From: Nocardia sp. NBC_00508
Lineage (GTDB): Bacteria; Actinomycetota; Actinomycetes; Mycobacteriales; Mycobacteriaceae
NCBI RefSeq assembly: GCF_036346875.1
Contig: NZ_CP107852.1
Location: forward strand, 6,076,001 to 6,140,000
Direction: 5' to 3'
DNA: 64,000 bases
In this document: positions 58,106 through 64,000 of the stretch, one piece after another
How the letters are laid out: the number at the start of each line of letters is the position of its first letter
Numbering within the stretch: position 1 is the stretch's first letter
The notes under the pieces: model-generated
Told to the model about the DNA's origin: nothing
Databases searched by the model: none
Seen by the model: only the letters and a program-made list of their open reading frames with translations
Made by a program: the position numbers and the translations under genes

Positions 58106-58984
58106 TCAGCGGTCGACGCGCACCGACTGAATCGTGACCGGCTGCTGCGGTTTGCCGTCGCCGGGGCCGTTGGAGTTGTCCTGGCCCACCTGGGCGATCT
58201 TGTCGAGGGTGGCGAGGCTGTTCTCGTCCACCGTGCCGAAGATCGTGTACTGCGGTGGCAGCTGGGAATCTCCGTAGACGACGAAGAACTGACTGCCGTT
58301 GGTGCCGGGACCCGCGTTGGCCATGGCGAGGGCGCCGCGCTTGTAGGCGATCGGGTTCCTGGTGGCGTTCGGGTCGTCCGGCGCGTACTGATCGGTCGGG
58401 TACTCGTTGTCGAACTCGTAACCGGGCCCGCCCATTCCGGTGCCGGTCGGGTCACCGCATTGCAGGACCTTCAGGCCCTCGTCCGCGGTCATCCGGTGGC
58501 AGTCGGTGCCGTCGAAGAAGTTCTGCGCGGCCAGGCTGACGAAGCTGTTCACCGTGCACGGTGACTCGGCGTTGTTCAGGGTCAGGCCGATCGGGCCCTG
58601 ACTTGTCTCCATGCTGACGCTGACCTCGGCGTCGACGCCGGTGGTCGGGATGCCGTCGGCCTTCGGCTTGTTCGCGGGCTTGTCCGCGGGCTTGGCGCTG
58701 TCGCGGTAGACACAGTCCACCGTCGCGGGCTTGGCCTTCGCGGCGGGCGGCGCGGCGGCGGTTGGGGGGGCGCTGGACAACGGTGCATCCGCCGCGTCGG
58801 AGCCGTTGTCCTCGCCGCGGGTCAGGAAATACACCCCGGTGACGGCGGCGACCACGACGACGACACCCAGCACCGATCCCGCGATCGTGAGTACCTTGCG
58901 CTTGCGCGCCCGCTCGGCCCGGTTGGCGAGCTGACGCTCCAGCTTGCGTTTCGCCGCTGCTCGTCGCTGTTCGTTGCTCGGCAC
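58106..58984 (-). CDS. ppiB: membrane-anchored cyclophilin-type peptidyl-prolyl isomerase
   Basis: A 292-residue extracytoplasmic cyclophilin. A basic cytosolic start (RRAAAKRKLERQLANRAERA) is followed by a membrane helix (about 32-53, VLTIAGSVLGVVVVVAAVTG), an Ala/Pro linker and the cyclophilin domain (about 110-292) with NSFVSLAAQNFFDGTDCHRM, GTGMGGPGYEFDNEY and NGSQFFVVYGDSQLP. GTG 58984 has GGGAGGA about 8 nt upstream and gives MPSNEQRRAAAKRKLERQL, matching the mycobacterial N-terminus; longer starts at 58990 and 59032 are weaker. It helps proline isomerisation during folding of exported proteins. Confidence 0.92.
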   Translation of the reverse strand: MPSNEQRRAAAKRKLERQLANRAERARKRKVLTIAGSVLGVVVVVAAVTGVYFLTRGEDNGSDAADAPLSSAPPTAAAPPAAKAKPATVDCVYRDSAKPADKPANKPKADGIPTTGVDAEVSVSMETSQGPIGLTLNNAESPCTVNSFVSLAAQNFFDGTDCHRMTADEGLKVLQCGDPTGTGMGGPGYEFDNEYPTDQYAPDDPNATRNPIAYKRGALAMANAGPGTNGSQFFVVYGDSQLPPQYTIFGTVDENSLATLDKIAQVGQDNSNGPGDGKPQQPVTIQSVRVDR

Positions 58985-59125
58985 TACCACGTTCCTCCCG
59001 TATCCGGTGACATCGGGATAAGAGTGTGCCATTTCTTCCTGAGACTCCCGGCGCATCCTTCCTCCAGAGGCGGTTCGGAGAACCGGTTGGACTTGCGGGG
59101 GCGTGGTGGTGGAAACTGGAGCATC

Positions 59126-60397
59126 GTGACCAAGACCAGCAGCTTCTCCGCCCCGAAGGGGGTACCGGACTACGTGCCACCCGGCTCGGCCGAGTTCGTC
59201 GCGGTGCGCGACGGCCTGATCCGCGCTGCCCGACTGGCCGGGTACGGACATATCGAGCTGCCGGTTTTCGAAGACACGGGCCTGTTCGCCCGCGGTGTCG
59301 GCGAGTCGACCGACGTGGTCACCAAGGAGATGTACACCTTTCCCGACCGCGGCGATCGCAGCGTCACGCTGCGTCCCGAGGGGACCGCGGGTGTGATGCG
59401 CGCGGTCATCGAGCACGGCCTCGACCGCGGCCAGCTTCCGGTGAAGCTGTCCTACGCGGGTCCGTTCTTCCGCTACGAGCGGCCGCAGGCCGGGCGGTAC
59501 CGGCAGCTGCAGCAGGTGGGCATCGAGGCGATCGGCGTCGACGACCCGGCGCTGGACGCCGAGGTGATCGCCATCGCCGATGCCGGCTTCCGCGGGCTCG
59601 GGCTCGACGGCTTCCGGCTGGAGATCACCTCGCTGGGTGATGAGACCTGCCGGCCGCAGTACCGGGAACTGCTGCAGGAATTCTTGTTCGAGCTGCCGCT
59701 GGACGAAGAGACCACGCGGCGCGCCCAGCTCAATCCGCTGCGCGTCCTCGACGACAAGCGGCCCGAGGTGCGCGCGATGACCGCGAACGCGCCGTTGATG
59801 ATCGATCACCTCTCCGAATCGGCCAAGGCGCACTTCGAACAGGTACTCGGCCACTTGGAAGCGCTCGGCGTGCCCTACGTGGTGAACCCGCGCATGGTGC
59901 GCGGTCTGGACTACTACACCAAGACCACGTTCGAATTCGTGCACGACGGTCTCGGCGCGCAGTCCGGCATCGGCGGCGGCGGTCGCTACGACGGCCTGAT
60001 GGCCGATCTCGGGGGACAGTCGCTGTCGGGCATCGGCTTCGGTCTCGGCGTGGACCGCACCATGCTGGCGCTGGCGGCCGAAGGCAAGTCGGCGGGCCAC
60101 CCGGCACGCTGCGAGGTCTTCGGGGTGCCGCTGGGCGATGCCGCCAAGCAGCGACTGGTCGTGCTCGCGGCTCAGCTGCGATCGGCAGGCGTGCGGGTCG
60201 ATCTCGCTTACGGCGGGCGCGGCGTGAAGGGTGCCATGAAGGCGGCCGACCGGTCGGGGGCGGCGTTCACCCTGGTGCTCGGCGACCGCGACATCGCGGA
60301 GAACACCATCGGGCTCAAGGACATGACGACCGGTGAGCAGCGGCAGATCCCGCTGGCCGAAGTGGTCGGCGTGATCCGCGAATCGCTGGCGGGATAG
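59126..60397 (+). CDS. hisS: histidine--tRNA ligase
   Basis: A 423-residue class II synthetase. Motif 2 is GPFFRYERPQAGRYRQLQQV; the histidine-specific sequences are GLDYYTKTTFEFV and GIGGGGRYDGL; motif 3 lies in GIGFGLGVDRTML. A C-terminal anticodon-binding domain (about 330-423) follows. GTG 59126 has GGAG 5 nt upstream and is divergent from ppiB, with 141 bp between starts. The gene ends directly against a three-copy 68-bp tandem repeat. Confidence 0.96.
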   Translation: MTKTSSFSAPKGVPDYVPPGSAEFVAVRDGLIRAARLAGYGHIELPVFEDTGLFARGVGESTDVVTKEMYTFPDRGDRSVTLRPEGTAGVMRAVIEHGLDRGQLPVKLSYAGPFFRYERPQAGRYRQLQQVGIEAIGVDDPALDAEVIAIADAGFRGLGLDGFRLEITSLGDETCRPQYRELLQEFLFELPLDEETTRRAQLNPLRVLDDKRPEVRAMTANAPLMIDHLSESAKAHFEQVLGHLEALGVPYVVNPRMVRGLDYYTKTTFEFVHDGLGAQSGIGGGGRYDGLMADLGGQSLSGIGFGLGVDRTMLALAAEGKSAGHPARCEVFGVPLGDAAKQRLVVLAAQLRSAGVRVDLAYGGRGVKGAMKAADRSGAAFTLVLGDRDIAENTIGLKDMTTGEQRQIPLAEVVGVIRESLAG

Positions 60398-60601
60398 GCG
60401 TACCTCCGCCTTCGCTCCGGCCGTGCGCGGTTTGAGGACGGACTACGTCCGGTGGCGCCTATTATGCGTACCTCCGGCTTCGCTCCGGCCGTGCGCGGTT
60501 TGAGGACGGACTACGTCCGGCGGCGCTCGTTGTGCGTGCCTCCGGCTTCGCTGTGGCCGTGCGCGGGCTGAGGGCGGATCACGTCGGACTGTGATTGTCA
60601 G
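60398..60601. repeat. three tandem copies of a 68-bp repeat after hisS
   Basis: Copies begin at 60398, 60466 and 60534, each opening GCGT(A/G)CCTCCG(C/G)CTTCGCT and containing GAGGACGGACTACGTCCGGC or a variant. The first two are almost identical and the third has diverged. The GGACGGACT-ACGTCC core is self-complementary. The rest of the gap to 60746 shows no gene. The same family occurs at 14448-14517 and in korA. Confidence 0.88.
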
Positions 60602-60746
60602 GCCGCGGCGACGTGGGTGCGGTTCACCGGTTGCGCGGCATCGGCGCCGCGGCCGGGGTACTCTGCGCCGAACCCGCCGTCGGCCGAGCGGTGGACACGG
60701 TAGCGTGACCGGCGCACCGGTGCCGGGGTTGTGAGAGGGCGGAGCA

Positions 60747-61394
60747 GTGTCGACGAATTCTGGTGACGAGCAAGCGGTTGCGCCGGTGGGGCTGGATCTG
60801 GTCGCGCCCGAGCTGTACGCGCCGATGCTGCGCCGCCTCGCGCTGGCCGCGTCGGGCATCGGACTCGGCGCCGCGCTGCTGGCGGCGACCGTGGTGAGCT
60901 GGCCGATCGCCGTCGCCATCGGAGTGGTCGTCGGCGCGCCCACCGTCTTGTACGCCATCGCGTTGCGGCGGCGGCGAATGTGGTTGGCGGGGACGATCCT
61001 GCACGCCCGCAGGCTGTTCGGGGAACGGCAGGTGGAGGTGTCCTCGGCGACGGGTGTCGAGGTGCTGGTGTTCCCGGCCCGGTTGAGCCGTATCGCCCTG
61101 CGGGTGACCGCGGGAGAGATCTCGCAGGTCGTCCCGCTGGCGATGTACACCGACGCGGGCAGTGGCCGCGAGCTGCATCTGATCGGCCTGCGCAGGCTCG
61201 CCGACGCGCTCGCAGCCAGTCAATTGGCCGCGGCCGTGGCGGTTTCCGCGCTGCTGGTGCATCAGTTGCGGGCCGAGGCGCGCGACGCGGGGCTGGAGGA
61301 GCGGCCGCTGTATCGCGCCGTGCAGTTGGCGCGGGCCAAGGACGTGGTGTCGCCGATCGTGCTGACCGACACCGAGGTCGCCGCCCTCGGCTGA
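60747..61394 (+). CDS. two-helix membrane protein of unknown function
   Basis: A 215-residue protein. Two adjoining helices (about 32-48, LALAASGIGLGAALLAATVV, and about 50-72, IAVAIGVVVGAPTVLYAIAL) are followed by a cytosolic domain of about 140 residues with PLYRAVQLARAKDVVSPIVL near the end. No recognised domain. GTG 60747 has GGCGGAG upstream. It converges on korB; the 85-bp gap holds only a short CCGGC/GCCGG hairpin. Confidence 0.7.
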   Translation: MSTNSGDEQAVAPVGLDLVAPELYAPMLRRLALAASGIGLGAALLAATVVSWPIAVAIGVVVGAPTVLYAIALRRRRMWLAGTILHARRLFGERQVEVSSATGVEVLVFPARLSRIALRVTAGEISQVVPLAMYTDAGSGRELHLIGLRRLADALAASQLAAAVAVSALLVHQLRAEARDAGLEERPLYRAVQLARAKDVVSPIVLTDTEVAALG

Positions 61395-61479
61395 CCCGCA
61401 GTTGCCGGCCTTCGCCGGGCGCGTCCGACCGGTCCGCCGCTGGCCGCGCGGGCACCTGGCATCCCGCGGAGTCGGCCCG

Positions 61480-62559
61480 CTACCCGACCGTCCAGGTCTC
61501 GGGCCCGGTGAGCAGGGACTGCAGCGATTCCGGACCGATCGGTTTCTTCTCTCGCGCGACGTCGGTCTGGTAACGCACCGCGTCGTCGTAGGTCGGCCGC
61601 GAGACGCTGCGGAAGACGCCGGTGACGACGTGGCCGAGATCCTGGTCGGACAGCCGCGACAGCGCGTAGGCGTACTCCGGGCTCTCGGCGTACGCGTCGT
61701 GCACCACGATGTCGGACTCAGCGACACTGTCCGTGCGGGCGACCCCGAGCCCGAAACCGCGCCGGACAACGGCGAATTCGCCGTCGGCGCCGAAGCGGAT
61801 GGACTCGCCGTGCCGCAGCGGGATGAGGTGATCCGCGGCGTTCTCTCGGCGCAGCACGTCGAACGAGCCGTCGTTGAAGATCGGGCAGTCCTGCAGGATC
61901 TCCACGAACGACGTCCCGCGATGCTCGGCGGCGGCGCGCAGCACCTCGGTGAGTCCGGCGCGATCGGAGTCCAGCGCACGGGCGGCGAAGGTCGCTTCCG
62001 CGCCCAGTGCGACCGACAGGGTGTTGAACGGATGGTCCACCGAACCCATCGGGGTGGACTTGGTGATCTTGCCCTGCTCCGAGGTCGGGGAGTACTGCCC
62101 CTTGGTCAGCCCATAGATCCGGTTGTTGAACAGCAGGATCGTCATGTTCACGTTGCGACGCAACGCGTGGATGAGATGGTTGCCCCCGATGGACAGTGCG
62201 TCGCCGTCACCGGTCACCACCCAGACCGACAGATCGGGACGGCTGACCGCGAGCCCGGTCGCGATCGCGGGCGCGCGGCCGTGGATGGAGTGGATGCCGT
62301 ACGCGTCCAAGTAGTACGGGAAGCGGCTGGAACAGCCGATCCCGGAGACGAACATCAGGTTCTCCCTGCGCAATCCGAGTTCGGCGAGGAAGCCGCGCAC
62401 GGTCGCCAGGATCACGTAGTCGCCGCAGCCGGGGCACCAGCGGACCTCCTGATCGGAGGTGAAGTCCTTCACCTTCTGCGGTCCGTCCGCGGACGGCACC
62501 CCGGACACCCCGGTGAGGCCCAGGTCGGTGCCGACGAGCGAGGTTTCCACGATGGTCAT
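61480..62559 (-). CDS. korB: 2-oxoacid:ferredoxin oxidoreductase subunit beta
   Basis: A 359-residue thiamine-diphosphate subunit of the 2-oxoglutarate:ferredoxin oxidoreductase type (Rv2454c-like). RWCPGCGDYVIL near residue 40 holds the iron-sulfur/TPP entry cysteines; the TPP/Mg motif is VTGDGDALSIGGNH to LLFNNRIYGLTKGQ. With KorA it decarboxylates 2-oxoglutarate to succinyl-CoA and reduces ferredoxin, a route used in mycobacteria beside the TCA dehydrogenase. Its ATG overlaps the korA stop (ATGA, 62556-62559). Confidence 0.93.
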   Translation of the reverse strand: MTIVETSLVGTDLGLTGVSGVPSADGPQKVKDFTSDQEVRWCPGCGDYVILATVRGFLAELGLRRENLMFVSGIGCSSRFPYYLDAYGIHSIHGRAPAIATGLAVSRPDLSVWVVTGDGDALSIGGNHLIHALRRNVNMTILLFNNRIYGLTKGQYSPTSEQGKITKSTPMGSVDHPFNTLSVALGAEATFAARALDSDRAGLTEVLRAAAEHRGTSFVEILQDCPIFNDGSFDVLRRENAADHLIPLRHGESIRFGADGEFAVVRRGFGLGVARTDSVAESDIVVHDAYAESPEYAYALSRLSDQDLGHVVTGVFRSVSRPTYDDAVRYQTDVAREKKPIGPESLQSLLTGPETWTVG

Positions 62560-64000
62560 GCGTTACCCCCAGCCGTGCGATAGGCGGCTGCCTCGCCTGC
62601 GCTCGGCCCGGCGCAGGGCTGTGGACGGACTTCGTCCGGCAGCGCTTGATGGGCGGCTGCCTCGCCTGCGCTCGGCCCGGCGCAGGGCTGTGGACGGACT
62701 TCGTCCGGCAGCGCTCGATAAGTGGCCCGCGCCCGCGCGGCGAAGACCTTGTTCTGTTCCATCTCCTCGATCGACCCGTCCAGCGCCGCGTCGATGACCC
62801 CGACCAATTCCTGGGCGGAGAACGCCGTGCCCGCGACCTTGGTCCATGGCCGCACGTCGACCAGATACCTCGCGCGCAGCAGCATGGCCAGCTGGCCGCC
62901 GTTCATCTCTGGTGCGACCACGATGCGGTAGCGGCGCAATACGTCACCGAGGTTGGCGGGCAAGGGATTCATATGTCGCAGGTGCGCCTGGGCGACCGGA
63001 ACGCCGCGGCGGCGGGCGCGCCGGCAGGCCTCGCCGATCGGGCCGTAGGAGCTGCCCCAGCCGATCAGCAGCAGCTCGGCCGTGCCGTCCGGATCGTCCA
63101 CCTCCAGATCCGGCACGGCGATGCCGTCGATCTTGGCCTGGCGCAATCGCACCATGAGCTCGTGGTTGGCGGGATCGTAGGAGATGTTGCCGCTGCCATC
63201 GGCCTTCTCCAGTCCGCCGATGCGGTGCGCGCGTCCCTTGGTGCCGGGCACCGCGAGCGGGCGCGCCAGCGTGTCGGGGTCGCGGGTGTACGGCTGGAAG
63301 GGGTCGCCGTCGTCGCCCTCCGGCTCGAACGCCGGGTCGATCGGGTCCAGCTCCGCCACTTGCGGTATCGACCATGGTTCCGAACCGTTCGCGATAGAGC
63401 CGTCGGACAGCAACAGCACCGGTGTGCGATAGGTGAGCGCGATCCGGGCCGCGTCCACGGCGGCGGCGAAGCAGTCGGCGGGCGAGCGTGGCGCGACCAC
63501 CGCCACCGGTGATTCGCCGTTGCGGCCGTAGAGGGCTTGCAGCAGATCGGCCTGCTCGGTTTTGGTCGGCAGGCCGGTGGAGGGACCGCCGCGCTGCACA
63601 TCGATGACGACCAGCGGCAGCTCCGTCATCACCGCTAGGCCGATGGCCTCGCTCTTCAGCGCGAGGCCGGGCCCGGAGGTACTGGTGACGCCGAGGGCGC
63701 CGCCGAGCGAAGCGCCCAGCGCCGCGCCGATTCCGGCGATCTCGTCCTCGGCCTGGAAGGTCGTGACGCCGAAGTTCTTGTGCTTGCTCAGCTCGTGCAG
63801 GATGTCCGAGGCGGGCGTGATGGGATAGGTGCCGAGGAAGACCGGCAGCCCGGCGAGCTGACCGGCGGTGATCAGGCCGTAGGCGAGCGCGGTGTTGCCG
63901 GTGATCTGTCGGTAGGTGCCGGACGGCAGCTTCGCGGGCGCGATCTGGTAGGTGGTGGCGAAGCTCTCGGTGGTCTCGCCGTAGTTCCAGCCCGCCCGGA
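62556..64000 (-). CDS. korA: 2-oxoacid:ferredoxin oxidoreductase subunit alpha (5' end beyond window)
   Basis: The frame is open from the window end to the stop at 62556, giving the C-terminal about 480 residues. VTSTSGPGLALKSEAIGLAV and VVIDVQRGGPSTGLPTKTEQ are the conserved pyrimidine-domain sequences, and LLLIGWGSSYGPIGEACRRA begins the last domain. The C-terminus carries two consecutive 23-residue repeats (ALPDEVRPQPCAGPSAGEAA plus three residues each) encoded by a 69-bp DNA repeat. These are not part of the family fold. Translationally coupled to korB. Confidence 0.93.
   Translation of the reverse strand, partial: RAGWNYGETTESFATTYQIAPAKLPSGTYRQITGNTALAYGLITAGQLAGLPVFLGTYPITPASDILHELSKHKNFGVTTFQAEDEIAGIGAALGASLGGALGVTSTSGPGLALKSEAIGLAVMTELPLVVIDVQRGGPSTGLPTKTEQADLLQALYGRNGESPVAVVAPRSPADCFAAAVDAARIALTYRTPVLLLSDGSIANGSEPWSIPQVAELDPIDPAFEPEGDDGDPFQPYTRDPDTLARPLAVPGTKGRAHRIGGLEKADGSGNISYDPANHELMVRLRQAKIDGIAVPDLEVDDPDGTAELLLIGWGSSYGPIGEACRRARRRGVPVAQAHLRHMNPLPANLGDVLRRYRIVVAPEMNGGQLAMLLRARYLVDVRPWTKVAGTAFSAQELVGVIDAALDGSIEEMEQNKVFAARARATYRALPDEVRPQPCAGPSAGEAAAHQALPDEVRPQPCAGPSAGEAAAYRTAGGNA
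62583..62720 (-). repeat. two tandem 69-bp repeats translated as the korA C-terminus
   Basis: Copies at 62583-62651 and 62652-62720 are nearly identical and carry GGACGGACTTCGTCCGGCAG, the core also found at 14448-14517 and 60398-60601. The 69-bp period is a multiple of three, so each copy adds 23 in-frame residues to KorA. Confidence 0.88.

Noticed and set aside
62556..63632. korA beginning at the internal ATG 63632
   Set aside because: The conserved sequence VTSTSGPGLALKSEAIGLAV lies upstream in the same frame, which stays open to the window edge.

Overview
The window is a high-GC actinobacterial chromosome segment. The gene order thrS, HIT, pgsA, patA, pimA, NUDIX, pdxS, tesB2, pdxT, yebC, ruvCAB, yajC, secD, secF, SBP lipoprotein, apt, relA, ppiB, hisS follows the Rv2614c-Rv2580c block of Mycobacterium tuberculosis. 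Together with PIM lipid genes, a secreted cutinase-like esterase and many GTG starts, this points to a mycolate-producing member of Mycobacteriales, most likely Nocardia (inference; no rRNA is present).

Layout. 1-1.2 kb: tail of an FhuF-like iron-sulfur protein and a perfect-period 184-bp tandem repeat. 1.2-8 kb: thrS and a tightly coupled phosphatidylinositol mannoside operon (HIT, pgsA, patA, pimA, LemA/NUDIX). 8-14.4 kb: PLP synthase genes pdxS and pdxT, separated by an accessory insert (LysR, MTB12-like lipoprotein, SDR, kinase-like) and tesB2. 14.6-19.8 kb: yebC, then small regulator-centred units (ArsR/SRPBCC, DUF5988-like, MDR reductase/GlxA regulator, macro domain, thioesterase). 19.9-22.2 kb: ruvCAB behind a LexA box. 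22.2-25.1 kb: a four-repeat DivIVA-like protein and a TetR/Baeyer-Villiger monooxygenase pair. 25.3-31.1 kb: yajC-secD-secF, an oligopeptide-type lipoprotein and apt. 31.2-36.7 kb: an ABC-F ATPase with a mini leader ORF, a decayed YjbR-like gene, SnoaL/HxlR, an NrtR-like protein, YnfA and a secreted phosphodiesterase. 37.2-39.6 kb: relA.

39.9-57.7 kb, between relA and ppiB (neighbours in M. tuberculosis), holds the most interesting locus: a cutinase-like esterase whose catalytic domain is interrupted, followed by a 15.5-kb, mostly start/stop-overlapping operon that encodes a type IV secretion-like machine. It has two ParA/DUF6668-type P-loop relics, two VirB2-like small membrane proteins, three related anchored periplasmic proteins, a TrbL/VirB6-like channel, an SCO6880/PrgI protein, a VirB4 ATPase, an IS3-OrfA-like DNA-binding protein, an M23+SLT+dead-NlpC/P60 wall enzyme, a lipoprotein, a VirD4 coupling ATPase and DUF4913. 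No relaxase, integrase or att site is visible, so it looks like a resident, possibly repurposed translocation system.

57.7-64 kb: ppiB, hisS, 68-bp tandem repeats, an unknown membrane protein and korB/korA, where korA has a C-terminus extended by two translated copies of a 69-bp intergenic-type repeat. Two genome-scale patterns stand out: about ten start codons lie exactly 6-7 nt after a TANNNT-like box (leaderless genes), and a 73-nt intergenic repeat carries the stop, Shine-Dalgarno and start boundaries of unrelated gene pairs.
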